Of a DNA stretch of 64,000 nt, positions 10,118 through 22,160 are shown piece after piece. How positions within the stretch are numbered: position 1 is the first letter of the stretch; every line of letters starts with the position of its first letter. This stretch comes from Ulota crispa. Its lineage: Eukaryota; Streptophyta; Bryopsida; Orthotrichales; Orthotrichaceae. A program made the translations under genes and the position numbers. A model generated the notes under the pieces. That model was not told where the DNA came from and made no database searches. It saw only the letters and a list, made by a program, of their open reading frames with translations. The stretch is taken from positions 22,416,471-22,480,470 of the forward strand of contig OY987247.1 in assembly GCA_963920765.1 (NCBI GenBank), read 5' to 3'.

Positions 10118-13100
10118 AAGTTTTCATCCTCTTATTAGCATTCAAAAGCATGAAAATGCCAATAAGGTAACTCGTTTATCGTTCCCACAAAGATTTAGTT
10201 TGTAGATCCTTAAGATGACCGGAACAGGATAGGAAAACCTTGTTTAGAATTTGCAACAACACTCCAAGACAAACATACACAGAATAACCAGAATATCTAG
10301 ATGCTTATCCGGACGCTTGCTATTAAATCCGGTTCTGGTTAAGACATTTTACTATGACGAGATAAGTTCAGCCTCTATAGCATAAGGTTTTGCTATTTGA
10401 TTAAGGAAGGTAGTGTGAATTCCTACCCTTTGACAGTTTATAGTGAATGAAGTATTACTAAATAAAACAACTACAAAGAACCAAGGACAACAGGGTGCAA
10501 TTACTTCCTCACAACCAATCCGGAAACAAATCTAGACCAACGGGTCACTCACAAAACCCTTACAACCCCAAATTACTACAACAACAGACCCTTCTTGACT
10601 TGATTCCTGGTGCTACAATGGTAACCGGATACCTAAAGGATTCATGTTCCGTTGCTCACTATCACTCCTGGTTGTAGTAGAACCTCTCAATCGCCAGTTA
10701 GCACGCGTTGAGATCGCTATCTGGATGCACCCAACCTAAGACTGGCTATCCCTCACAAGAGTATCTGGATCATAAACCCAAACAAGAATTGCCCTTTAGA
10801 ACATGCAATTTTCCAACCCCCTCAATAATGCTATAGAAACTTGATCAGACAGGATTTAAGAACTATCTCTGTTTTCTTCACACTCAATGTCCGGCTATTG
10901 GCACAAAACAATGGTTCTAGCATTGCCGGCATATCAACATTGCACCAAATCATCAACTCAAGACTTTGAAGTGGAAATTCGGAACTTGTTGTGTACAAAG
11001 GAAATCAAAAATATAAAATTGTTCGAGGTAACAATGTTACAGTTGCCCCAAATTACTAATCCCTAGGAATCATCAAAAAGCTTTTTGAAGGTAAATTTAC
11101 TGATCAGAGAATGACAAGTTTCATTCTCCGATACACAAAAGGTGGGTCTGAACTCTCACCACAAGCTGCCCCTAAAGGTTAATCTCAGATCCTAAAATCT
11201 ATGATCTATGATCCTGAAAGTAGCAAGGCAGGAGGCCATTCCTAACTTTCCATAATAGCCTTTTCTTTATTTCAAATTACAAGATAGCACTTTATACTAG
11301 GTGAGAGTTAGTTATTCTTCTTCTTTTGTAGGTGCGGCCGATTTGGTGGCGCTTTTACGTGTCTAGAGTTGTTGAGCCAAAGTTAGGAACTTCTTGCTGC
11401 TTTCCCTTTCTTCTTCAATTGCTTCTTCTTTGTTAGCCTTACAGCTTTTGGGTCCGTGTCCTTAGAAGATTCCGTCAGAATCTTGTTCTCCTCCTCACTA
11501 CTTGAGCTGGAGGCAGAGGGTTTGTCATCCAAGTCAATCATCAAGATTGGGGATGTTGACTCTTTGGAGCGTTGAAGAGTACGTTTCCTCTTTATAGGAC
11601 TTGGTATCCAAACAACACCTCCATTGTCAGGAGTTACCTAAGTCTGACTCCAGGTACGCAATCCAGGTGTTGACCCTTCTTTGGGTCCAAAGTCACACTT
11701 GTTGGGCAACCATATGGAACGAGGTGTCCTCACTTCCTTTGGTCCCTCCTTCACAACAAGACAAGGAGACGGCAAAGGTGGAGTTTTTCAAGCAAGTGTG
11801 GCTTCCTTCCTCCCGGATCCTTCTCCTTTACCTAGCATCTTGCTTTGACCATGCAGGATTATCCGCATCTCTTGCAACGTTTCCTCCATCTTGCCTGCAT
11901 ATTCCACCAACACCCCCACAAGCTTGGCACTCATTCCTGATCCCATCTTTAACACTTTTTCATCAAATAGCTCAGCCTTCGCCACCACGTCTTCCGGAAT
12001 GGCAACCATACTCTCAAGCTGAGCCATATTCTGGTAGGCTTGTTGGGCTAACTTGTCCTCCTCCAATTGCTGTCGCAGTTGTGAAGTGAAGGCTATCACA
12101 TGTCTTGATAGGTTTTGTACTTCCATCAGGCTCTTCTTCCTACTCCAATAGATATCCTTCACCGTCTCATAGAGCTTGTTTTGATGGACAACGTCCGTCA
12201 ATACAAGTAGGTTGTAGGAAACATCTCTATCAAACATGGCCACCTCATGGATCCCCTGAATCTAACTAATAATGTCAAAAAAAAGGACCTTATCCTTGTA
12301 GTTCCGTGGGTTTTTCTTGACTAGCTTTGCCGGAGATCTGGAAGCCTCAACAGGTTCCTTGCCCTTCCTCTTAGCTTGCTCTTGTCTCTTTGGTTCCAAG
12401 GGCTCATCTGCTTCTACTTCTGCTTCTTCTTCCTACTCTAGTTCCTATTCTAGTTTAAGTTGCGGTTCCAAGGTGATGTCAAATTTCATCATCACCTCGG
12501 CAGCTTCATGGGCTCTATTCTCCTTGTCCTTCATTAATTTCAGATGTTTATACAAATGGAAAAAAAAGGGACTGAGCCCTGACAATTTAGTGTTCTTTAT
12601 TGATTTCACTAATTTCAACACTGAATCTCTAACCACTATCCCCCAATTTTATTGCTCTCTCCCCAGATAGTGCATCAAAGATGGTGTTAGCATAGGTAAG
12701 GATGATGGTGATAGGTCTATCCAGAAGCAAAATAGGAATCAAGAATTCCAGGACTTGCCTCTCCCAGTTTTTCTTACAATTGGCAGTCAAGTACCTGTTT
12801 TTAGAGTCTGCTTTTGATGTGAACTTCCCCTGGTTGTATTCCTCGGCCCAAGGGCAAAGCCCTTTTTTTGCTCTCACAAAGGAGTATACTCTTGTCTATA
12901 CTCCTTCTGACCAAGTATTTAGATGAGCTCGTTGAGAGTTGTTCTACTATCTTGCTAGATCCCCTAATAATTCCCGGACCATCTCTTTGTCTTTCAAACC
13001 CCAAGGAACCTTAAGGAATCCCTTGCAACCCATCCAACTCAAATCCTCCTCCAACATCTTTCTTGCGTCAAGATTTGCGGGAACTTTTGGAACTACCGAC

Positions 13101-13500
13101 CTAAGCGCAATTGGTGCTTCCTCTCCCTTATCCGTCCTACTCATGGCTCTGGAAGTGGATGAAGAAAACCTGCAACCAACAACTCACTCCACATGATAGA
13201 CTACTGCTCACAGCTCCTCCACACTCTTCTCACAAAACTAATGCGCAAAAAGCAAGGATCAAGAAACAAGGTGAATGAGACTTTGAAAATGAACTTGTCT
13301 TTTCCTTCACAAGCTCATGAACAGGATTCCCCCATTGAACTGTTGCAACTATTCTTGTAATAATAATTACAAGATAACCGGTTGCCATAACTTGTGATTC
13401 TTTTGTTAGTAACCGTTGGTCACCAAGTGGTGCGTTTACCATTATTGGAATTTGTCCCAATGGTGCGCTATAAAACCAATGTTTATAATTCCGGGCAAAC
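10118..13500 (-). repeat. repeat copy B (homologous to copy A)
   Basis: Same landmarks in the same order as copy A (3588-7860), but shorter and diverged. It contains the minus-strand coiled-coil protein at 11319-13144. Beyond that protein, on the minus-strand upstream side, a TTTTATAGCGC stretch near 13465 could be a TATA box. Ends are not defined. Confidence 0.6.
11319..13144 (-). pseudogene. coiled-coil protein of repeat copy B, broken
   Basis: Paralogue of the protein in copy A and likewise not recognised. It starts at an ATG at 13144 (MSRTDKGEEAPIALR). It then shows LEEDLSWMGCKGFLKVPWGL, an ANTIFDALSGER block, a coiled coil in the frame 12243-11788 and an acidic Ser/Glu-rich tail near 11540-11430, followed by Lys-rich residues. 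Paired blocks with copy A, such as VPW-x-L-[RK]-D and F-D-A-L-S-G-E, show that both derive from one ancestral protein. Several stops and frame changes are present. Function is unknown. Confidence 0.5.
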
Positions 13501-14009
13501 ATTTCCGGTTGAATAGGAAATTATTTCCAATTTGGCAGAAAATTAGTAATCTCTTGTTAACCATTTTAACTACTTAAAGAATTGCAAAATTCCTCACTAG
13601 ATAATTTTGATAAACTTCTCCATTTTACTATGTAAAAACAAAAAAAATATTCGAATAAGAAGATTTTACATATTGCTATTGTCTAAATTCTTGAAGTTGA
13701 CTTTTCAGGTTGCGACAAGTATGAAGGAAGTTATGAATTCCAAAGAAATTCAGAAAGACATGTCTTACCTCTTCCATGGAGAAGCAATTAGAGGATAGTC
13801 AATGGTAACTCTATAGGAACCGATGAAAGAAGAGATCAATGCCACTTCCCACCCATTTTTGCTAGTTGCTTCTGAAAGTGTGTTGAAACTTGATTGCAAT
13901 TCCCCTTCTAGTAGTCTAGCGTGTAGCTTTCAAGAATTTGCCATAGCTAAAGTATGCAAATCTAAAAGTAATCCTACCAGCTTGCCGCCGTTACTTAAGT
14001 AAAAAAATT
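13500..14009. other. unassigned AT-rich DNA
   Basis: No convincing gene, RNA or element. A splice-like acceptor and the short frame ending at 13798 may belong to the decayed gene around 14010-15340, but there is nothing to anchor it. Confidence 0.5.
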
Positions 14010-14222
14010 ATGTCAGGCTTAGAAGAAATGATGATGATAGAAGATGCAAAGGTGCAAGTAGAAGGCTCTAGAGAAGAAATGATGCGAATAGAAGATGCAA
14101 AGGTGCAAGTAGAAGGCTCTACAGAGGAAGGAAAATGTCTCTATGAACTTCAAAGGGATGCACGCATAGCTTTTCTTGCCACTCAAATTGTTCCTCTACA
14201 AATTGCTAGTGAAAAGTTGTGA
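14010..14222 (+). CDS. short ORF with a duplicated 17-residue unit, possible exon
   Basis: A 70-residue frame contains two near-identical 51-base units at 14022-14072 and 14073-14123. Each encodes E-E-M-M-x-I-E-D-A-K-V-Q-V-E-G-S plus one residue. The duplication keeps the frame, which suggests it was coding when it arose. The remainder (LQRDARIAFLATQIVPLQIA) matches nothing I know. It may be an exon of a transposon ORF whose other parts lie at 14737-15340. Confidence 0.3.
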   Translation: MSGLEEMMMIEDAKVQVEGSREEMMRIEDAKVQVEGSTEEGKCLYELQRDARIAFLATQIVPLQIASEKL

Positions 14223-14365
14223 GTGAAAGACCAATCTTCCTTTCTGTGTCAAATTCTCCATGTATTCAGTTTGTGTAAATTTCAAAATTTGGGCGGCAAC
14301 GTACAATATACAACAGCCGCTAAGCATTAATCACGTTTAGGGCAGTTGCACATTAGTCATACTTT

Positions 14366-14496
14366 TACTACAAGGAAACCATGGTCAAATCTATAGAAAA
14401 CTTGACAAAAATTGTGACATAATCTACAAAATATTGTAGATAAGGTCACAATTTTTATCAACTTCTATGTAGATTCAACCATATTTTCTTGTAGTG
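14366..14496. mobile_element. 131-bp palindromic CACTA MITE (copy 1)
   Basis: Starts TACTACAAGGAAACCATGG and ends in TTTTCTTGTAGTG, the reverse complement of the plant CACTA terminus CACTACAAGAAAA. It is flanked by a TTT/TTT 3-base duplication. The interior is one long imperfect palindrome: 'gacaaaaattgtgac' is mirrored by 'gtcacaatttttatcaac'. A second copy lies at 16691-16820. It is non-coding and can fold into a hairpin. Confidence 0.85.
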
Positions 14497-14736
14497 TTTA
14501 GTTATTTTTTGGTAAGACACATGTCTATGAAGTTAGATTTTAGTAACTAGATAGTGACAATATAGTCGTTCAATATATAGGCAAGTAGTTGGCAACAGTT
14601 TGGTAAGTTTTGGAAGGTTCCAACAATTTCTACTCACGTAAGATACTTCTTATTCTTGTATTCCCATTCATTATTTCATTTTTTGCAAAAAACAAAGTGA
14701 TAATTTATCCAATGTTGTCGTCATTATTTTGCGTAG

Positions 14737-15340
14737 GAGGCGTGCATCATGTTGTCCTTGTAAACCATCAAAGGTTGCCACTTCATTGCTTCCACCACGT
14801 CCTCCTAGGAGAAGTCCCCCTCTAGAAGGAGGTCCTCTAAATAACAACGTCAATTATGGAGGGGGAGGAATCCCAAGGTGTAGCAAGGATTTTGGAGGGG
14901 TGACTAGATTGGTCTTAGACACTAGTACTTACAGTGAACATAGTGAAAGTGGCCAGAACAATCTTCCAGAGAGAGTTATTTGGCCTCACTCCAAAGTTTT
15001 CCATGGACAATTACCTCAGCCAACTCTGCACTCGTGCGGAGGGGCGGAAATAAACTTGCTTGGGCTGCTTCTAAGAGCAAGACTTGCTTTCCTACACACA
15101 CAAGCCAACCAAGTTCCATTATGTACCCATACTAAGTTAAATTTTGCTAGAGGCATGCATATTAGGAAACTAGTGCAAGTGTTGGTTTCCATCCTTGCTG
15201 CGGCCGAGCAACTCACTAGATTAGGTAAATGTGCAAGGGACCTTGAAAGGGATCAATTCTTGCCCATTTGTGTTTGCAGGCCTTTTGCTTTAATTACTAT
15301 CCAGCTAAATTACCATGTTCTAGAAGCACAGAAGATTTAA
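14737..15340 (+). CDS. unrecognised ORF, possible transposon exon
   Basis: A plus-strand frame of about 200 residues has an Arg/Pro/Gly-rich N-terminus (PPRPPRRSPPLEGGP, YGGGG) and a C-terminal part with RARLAFLHTQANQ, LVQVLVSILAAAEQLTRL and ICVCRPFALI. No known domain was recognised. The mixed composition and the antisense frame of similar length make it uncertain that it is translated. Confidence 0.25.
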
Positions 15341-16690
15341 TTTTCAAGTTTGTGCTTGTAGAATCACTAAAATAGTAGAAGACAGCTACTTGCAAAAATT
15401 TGGCTTTGGATCCATGCAACAAACCTTGCAACACTAATCGAGACTTGCATTGACCTCATACGCACTGCCGCGCAAACCAGGAATAGCGTGCACTTTTTGG
15501 TTCAAATTGGTAGTTCAAAGCCATTACACAAAGTGAATTGGGCGTGCAGTGCAGCCCCTCAACGGTGCAAACGGGGACTCACAAGCAATCTGCTGTGCGT
15601 ACTGGCACTTAGAAGCACACTAGGGCGCTAATCACCACTTGCAGGCACCTTACATGCACCTTGCAACTAGTTGGCGACACATATAGGCAGTCATTGGCGT
15701 GATTAGGGTTTAGGTTGTGAACAAGGTTGGGACAACCATTCTGAATATGAGTAATTGCAAGTGACATTTTATGCTTATTTCAATCATGCTTTGGATGTTC
15801 TTGAGGTCAATTTTGTTGCTGTTATTCTTGGCTTCATTGAAAAGAGCATTGAGGTTGTCCTTCCATTATTAGCTACTTGATAGTTTGCATGTCTCAAATT
15901 TTTTTGAAGGGGCTATAGAGGTATGCAGAGTTGTGGCTAGAGTTTAATGGCTTAGCGGGAGAAGATTTGGTTGCTTTTGATGTTTTTTAGCAGAGAACGC
16001 AAACTTTGATTTACACCTTATAAAGTGTAGGGGTGAGGGGATATTGATTGCTGATTTCCATACACTATACGCCTTAGCTGTGTAACTTGCTTTGTTGCAC
16101 TTTTTGGAGTTGCTAGCTAGTAGTCTAAGTTTAAAGTTTGTAGCATTTCTAAGTGCTTGAAAGGTGTGTTGACAGGTTTGTTTGAAAGGTTTTGAGATTT
16201 TGCAAATTTGTGCTACTTTGCTTGAAGCACATTAGGATTTGAAAAACTCAGATTTTTGCAAATTCATGCTAATGTTGCTTGAAGCACATTAGGGTTTGAA
16301 AAAATTGTGCAAGTTCTGTGTGTACTCAACGAGTTAAGTATGACTTGGATTGGTTTGTATTGTATGGTGTAGGTTGTGGGTCATGAAATTATGTGATATT
16401 TCTGGTCAACTATTGCTTTTGAAGCTCCTTTTTTCTGTCCCCTCCCTCACCTCCTTTTAAGCAAAGCTATGGGGTCTTTCCTTGCTCTCTTCTCTTGTAA
16501 TGAAACCAATTCTGCGGATATCTCTTGTACTAATATTGGTAGTATTGATGTTTAGAATTGGTTACTGTTGACTGGTAAGAATGTTACTAGGGTATTTGTT
16601 GGAGACTTGAATGTTGGTTATTGCAATTGCAACTATCTCATACCACCACATAATTTACATCCTTTGCTACTAAAATCTTCCATTTTCTAT
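15341..16690. other. intergenic repeat-derived DNA
   Basis: No gene supported. A ~60-base motif ('tgcaaatttgtgct...ttgcttgaagcacattagg.tttgaaaaa') occurs twice in tandem at about 16200-16330 and again at about 18265-18350, so the DNA is part of a repeat family. Confidence 0.5.
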
Positions 16691-16820
16691 CACTATCAAA
16701 AAACCATGGTCAAATCTAAAAGAAGTTGACAAAAATTGTGACCTATTCTATAAACTATTGTAGAATAGGTCACAATTTTTGTCAACTTTTTGTAAATTTG
16801 ACCATGATTTTCTTGTAGTG
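16691..16820. mobile_element. 130-bp palindromic CACTA MITE (copy 2)
   Basis: Starts CACTATCAAAAAACCATGG and ends GATTTTCTTGTAGTG, with a TAT/TAT target duplication. The interior matches copy 1 (14366-14496) and is a near-perfect hairpin: 'gacctattctataaacta' is mirrored by 'tagaataggtc'. Each copy has its own 3-base duplication, so they inserted independently. Confidence 0.9.
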
Positions 16821-18520
16821 TATATTGCAATTAGTCTTTAATCATGTCAAAAATCATGGTTGGAACCCTAGCTATTTTGAAGTTTTAGAATTTTGGTGTG
16901 TGCTCAGATAAAGTGCTTTTTTGCTTTTAATATTTGCGGGCTAAAATGTGAGTGACAGGGAATGAGGTCTTGGATATGCACAAACGATGGACTTTATTGG
17001 ATCAAATGGCTTCTAAGTGAGCTGCTGCTTGTTTGTGGTTAAGGGGACGGTTTCAACTTTGATTTTGGAGTAGCTTAGTTTATTTGCAATTGAAAGTCAA
17101 GTGTCACTTGACTTTAGGTGAGTGTGCCTCTCAAAGTAAGGTCGCCTTTTTGCCTTTTATCACCTCAAAGTAAGTTTGCTTTTTATTGTTATATTGTCAC
17201 AAGTCATGTAGGGTTTCTTTGTTTGTGATGACTCTTGCTCAAGGAGATTCCGCAGCTTGTGTCAAAAAATTGCTGTAGGATAGGTACTTCCATGACTTGT
17301 CCTTGTCTTTAAATCTTAAGTTCTTTTCTTCTTTTTATCTTTGAAATTGTGCCAATAGGCTATCAAGTCTCAAGTGTAATTTATGTCCATCCAGCGCCTA
17401 CTCCTGCACAATGTGTATGGATGGGAGAATACTATATCACTCACAATTGTAACTTTGTCTTCTTAATTTCTGCTCAGGTAGTTAAGGTGGATGCTACTGT
17501 CAAATCACCATTTGTGAGTAATTGCAAGTCACAAGCTTGCTGAAGCCTGATACAACATTGCACATGCAAAAGAATACACCATTGCACGATTCATTGTTCC
17601 TTATTTGCACTCTTCCTTGTTTCAAGATAGCACTCTTGTCCCCCATGGCTAGTCTGCTATATTCCATTTGAATTGTAGTTATTTGATAATTTTGCAAGTA
17701 TATTGTGTGGTGGTATTCTAGTCTACTTTGGAGCGTCATCCATGTTTGTTTTGAACCTTTATTTTATTGTGCTCTATCTTGAGAGTGACATCGGATATAA
17801 ATAAATCCCTCCTTTGTGAGGTCTTGCAAAATAGCGTCCAGAATGAGGAAAAAGTTTATTTATTAAGTGTAAATAATTTGCACATTTTTGCTCCTTCAAC
17901 TAGTTGCGGTTATGGTATCCTAGTTTGTCAGCCCTAATTCTTTAGAAGTTTACTGCTTAATACTTTGCAATATCACGTACATGCACGTAGTGGTCAGATG
18001 GAGTGAGGAAGATGCTACTTTAGATGCGATTGTCTTACCTTGGAGTGTATTATGCTTGTTCTATTTTGCATTTTTTTACTTCCATGAATGACAAGACATG
18101 AGGCTACAAAACTTATGCATATATAGCCAACCTCAAGGCAATTAGAGTAGGACTATCAAGAATTGGTAGTGCTGAATTTTTTTGGTGCTGTCAATACTTT
18201 GATAGATGGAGCTAAACGCGGTTGCTACCATAGAGATACATTTGGGTTTGGGAAACTTGTATTTTGGCTAATTTGTGCTAATGTTGCTAAAAGCACATTA
18301 AGGTTTGAAAAACTTGTGCAACTTTTGTGTACTCAGCGTTGTAGTTATTACTTGCAGCACATTTGAGTTTGATAGGGTCTTATATAGTCTAAGTCTGACT
18401 TGTTTGTGGTGCTTCTTTGGCATTCCACGGGGCGCTGTGGGTGGGAGGTGTATCACCTGGACTCTTGGGGCACGCGCAAAGACAATTAGAGCAAGTGGAG
18501 CTAAGGAGGCCTTGCTAGAG
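16821..18520. other. unassigned DNA
   Basis: No convincing gene. Short frames are not supported by any domain. It contains the third copy of the 'gcacattaaggtttgaaaaa' motif near 18290. Confidence 0.5.
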
Positions 18521-18528
18521 AAGGAAGA

Positions 18529-18597
18529 TGAGCACCAATGGCTCTTTGTCAGGGGATTCTGGGGGTTCAACAACTCCTAAAGGGGCGGCAAATCATG
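18529..18597 (+). CDS. possible first exon of the TnpA-like gene
   Basis: An ATG at 18529 opens a short Ser/Gly/Thr-rich frame (MSTNGSLSGDSGGSTTPKG) that ends in a good donor, CATGGTAAGA. TNP1/TnpA-type genes often begin with such a low-complexity exon, and the same-strand PttA exon lies at 22909. The link is only inferred. Confidence 0.3.
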
Positions 18598-18599
18598 GT

Positions 18600-19560
18600 A
18601 AGATCAGCTATCTCTTGTGTTTTTGTTTTAGGGTTTCATGAAGTTGCTTAGGGCTTCATGGAGTTGCAGAAACTTCATTTCCAAGTACTTTGTTTCTACT
18701 TGACATTATGATTGCTTATTGTAACCTTTGGAGTGACTCCTATCCACCCTTGTTAGCTACTTTGTACATTTGATATAACATATACTTGCTTTTGTTTTTC
18801 TAACCTTAGAGAAAATCCAAGTTGATAGCAATATATAAGTAAAAAATGCTTACTAAATGAAAACCTAATTCAATGTCTTTGTTATCTCTTTATTTGTGTT
18901 GAATTTGTTTAGGATTTAGGCAAGTTGAGAGATCTATTCTTTGTTGCAGCTGAATCATGCCATTTTGTGAGCCTAGATAATTTAGAATCCCTTTTTGGAG
19001 GAGGCCCAATTTCATTTGCAGTGAGATGGCATTAACTCACTATAAGAATTGAGTGACATAATAGTGCCATCTTTTAAAATTTGAATTTCAAGTGAAAGTT
19101 TGTAATATGTTTTTGTGATTCTTTTATTCATGATCCCGACTTGATATACTTTCAGATTTGGTGCCAAGGATTAAGAATGTGAAGAAAGATTAAACCGGAG
19201 AAATTGCCTTTGTTTTTCACATTTAAAACATGGAGTCTTTGTGAGATAAGGTGTTTTGGAATATGTTTATGTGATGCAATTAGAGGAGGCTTGGTTTTAG
19301 TTGCGGTGAGGTGGTAATATTTTTGTGAGACTCTTGGGTGACACAATGTTGCTGTCATTTAAATTTGCATCTACTTGGAATCCATTGTTGTAAATCTCCT
19401 TTTTAGGATGCAATCGTTAGTAACTTTGAAAATTCATATTTGAATCCTAAGGTTGATTATTCTTTGATCATTACTTTCATGTGCTTTAACTTTCATCTTG
19501 TAGATAGTTTTTGAAATTGTAGCAGGTAGGAATCAAGTAAATTTTAAGTTTATTTTTTTT
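18600..19560. other. unassigned intron-like DNA
   Basis: AT-rich DNA with no gene recognised. Two weak copies of a 'gaggaggc...ttggttttagttgcggtgagg' segment occur near 18990 and 19285. Confidence 0.4.
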
Positions 19561-19564
19561 GCTT

Positions 19565-20305
19565 TGCCAAGTAGTTGCAAGAAATACATCACAGTTTTGT
19601 CTCAAACACCCTTACAATCAGCAGTACTAGGTCGTACTATGAGCTTTTGAATTTTTTTTTATAAATAAAATAAAATATGGGCAATTTGTAGAGCACTTAA
19701 AATAGCTTATTTGTGAATTTTTAAAAGTAAAAATTTTTTATTCTAAAAGTTGAGCACAAAAATAGACAGCCAAAAATTACCAACAAAAAGATAGTTTTTT
19801 TTTTTTTTTTGAAAATAGTGAAAAAATTCAAAAAAATAAACCAAAAAATGGACATTATTGATCTCTTTGAGTAGCTTCACTTGATGCAAGTGGTTTTTGT
19901 AGGAAAGTTTCTTTCTTTCACTAATCATTCAAGAAAGGATGCCCACTTTGAGGGTGTGTGAATGGCATGGAGTTTAGAATTTTATGAAACCCTTCTATGC
20001 ATTCATGTAATGCTCTATGATGAACAAGTTCCCTAATTTGTGGCATGAGATTCACTTTTATGGAAGCAAAATAGTACTAAAAACCCCCAAAATGGCTAAG
20101 GTAGACACCTATTTGGAGGCTATTTAAAAATAGTAAAATAATTTTAAAAAAACTGCAAAAATTATGAAAGGTCTATAACTATGACATGTACCTTCCATTG
20201 AAATTTCAGCTCAAAAGAACTTGCCGTGCAAAAGTCACAAGCCAAAAATCACCTATAGGAGGTGAAGGGGACAAAAATTAGTACAAGTGTTTCTTGCAAT
20301 CACCA
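19565..20305 (-). mobile_element. ~740-bp TIR element, copy in minus orientation
   Basis: It is the reverse complement of 25590-26325. Both ends carry TTGCAAGAAA-type inverted repeats: TAGTTGCAAGAAATAC at the left and the complement of GATTGCAAGAAACACTTG at the right. The interior shared with the other copy includes the 'gaagctactcaaagaa' and 'aaagtgggcatcctttcttgaatgat' blocks. It has no coding capacity. The superfamily is not assigned because I could not read a convincing target duplication. Confidence 0.7.
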
Positions 20306-20682
20306 TGCCTTGCTTTGCTTGCAAATTGTTTTCTTGTTTAGTTTTGACTTCATATGCCTTTGCTTTTATCTTGTAGATATATAGTTGCTCATGTTGTATC
20401 TAATAGTAGTCATGTCAATATTAGTTTTATTCCTTTTGGCTTTACATTTCTTTGTTTGCCAAAAAAAATGTTTAATTTTTACTTCATGTGCCTTTGCATT
20501 GATCACATAGATAGTTTCTAAAGTCATAGGTGTTAGAAGTCATGATAGTTCCATCTGTGTTTTTTGGTTTTGCCTTTCTTTGCTTGCAACTGTTACTTTG
20601 TTTAGTAATGACTTGATATGCCTTTGAATTTATCCCTTTATTGGTTTTTTTATTGGTACTTAATGGCCAATATTTTGTAGGT

Positions 20683-22160
20683 TGATGAACGTCATTAATC
20701 CCTAAGTCCACTTGGTTACTCTAAATGCTTTCATTCTTCTTTTTTAGTTTTTCTGATGGTATATGATATTATGATAGAGTGCAGAGTGAAGTACTTCATT
20801 AATTAGTGAGTCCACAAGGTTAATGTGAATGCTTTTGTTTGTTTTAAGTATATTTTTGATATTATTTGATGGTTGAGATTGTGTTGATTGTTGAACTTCA
20901 TCAATTAGTGAGTCCGCAAGGATACTCAAGAGTTAGGATGCTTTCATACTTTATTCTTGGCTTTTTTTTGTTGAAATTTTGTGGCTGATGTTGTGTAGAT
21001 TGATGATTTTTATTAATTAGTGGATTCATGAGGTTCATCAAGATGCTTTCCTTTTTTTTGGATTTTGTCAATGGTATTTGATGGCTGATGTTGTGTAAAT
21101 TGATGAACTCGATTAATTAGTGAGTCCATGTGATTACTCTAAATCCATTATTCTGGGTTGATTGATGGTATTTGTTGGCTGAAATAGTGTAGGTTGATGG
21201 ACTTGACAAATTAATGAATCCACAAGGTTCATTTGCAGCTAAGCACTTTTTTGGTAGTTTAGGATTTAGGGTCTTTGATGGTTGATGTTGTGTGCATTGA
21301 TGAACTTCATTAATTAGTGAGCCCATGTGATTACTCTAAATCTAGTCAATCTTTTTTTGTGGGTTTTATTGATGGTATTTAGAAGTTTAAATAGTGTACA
21401 TTGATGGACTTTATGAATTAATGAATCTACAAGGTTCATTTGCAGCTAAGCATTGTTTTTGTAGTTCTTATTGATGGTCTTTGATGGCTGATGTTGCATA
21501 CATTGTTGTACTTGCTCATTTAGTGAGTACAAGAGGCTCATGTGGATGTTTTTTTTTGTTTTATTTTATTTTTTTGATGGTATGTCATGGCTGAAATCAT
21601 GGAGTTTCATGGATTTGACGAGTTAGTGAGTACACATGGTTACTTTGGTTCTTTTTGTTTTAGTTTTTGGTTGTTATTAATGGTATTTGATGGCGAAAAT
21701 AATGTAGAATAATGTACTTGATTAGTTAGTGAGTCCTCAAGGTCACTAAGATTCCTTCTTTTCCTTTGGTTTTGGTGGTTTTGGTGATATTTGATGGCTG
21801 AAATAGTGTATAATGATGTACTTGAGTAATTAGTGAGACTATTTGGTCACTAGGGATGTTTGTTTTATTCATTAATTGGATTTGTGGATGGTATTTGGTG
21901 CCTTAAATAGTGTAGATTGTTGTTTTGGATCAATTAGTGAGTTCATGAGGTTCATTAATATGTTTTTTTATGGTATGTGATGGTTGATGTTGTGGAGATT
22001 GATATACTTCATCAATAAGTGAGTCCATGAGGTTCATCTAGATGCTTTCTTTCTTCTTATTTTGGATTTTCTATATGGTATTGGATTGCTAAAACCGTGG
22101 AGATTGATGTACTTGATTAATCGTGAGTCCACAAGGATGTTATGGATGCTTGATTTCTTC
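20683..22160. repeat. degenerate tandem array, ~100-bp unit, about 15 copies
   Basis: Each unit carries a core like TTAATTAGTGAGTCCATGAG, preceded by 'gattgatgaactt' and followed by 'gttcat...gatgcttt'. Cores lie near 20690, 20790, 20895, 21010, 21105, 21205, 21305, 21405, 21505, 21615, 21715, 21820, 21925, 22010 and 22110. Divergence is high, so the array is old. It lies upstream of the PttA exon, probably in an intron or a subterminal region of the CACTA element. Confidence 0.75.

Noticed and set aside
18298-18580. Overlapping sense and antisense 91-residue ORFs
   Set aside because: Mirror-image frames with no domain; only the short possible first exon at 18529 was kept, at low confidence.
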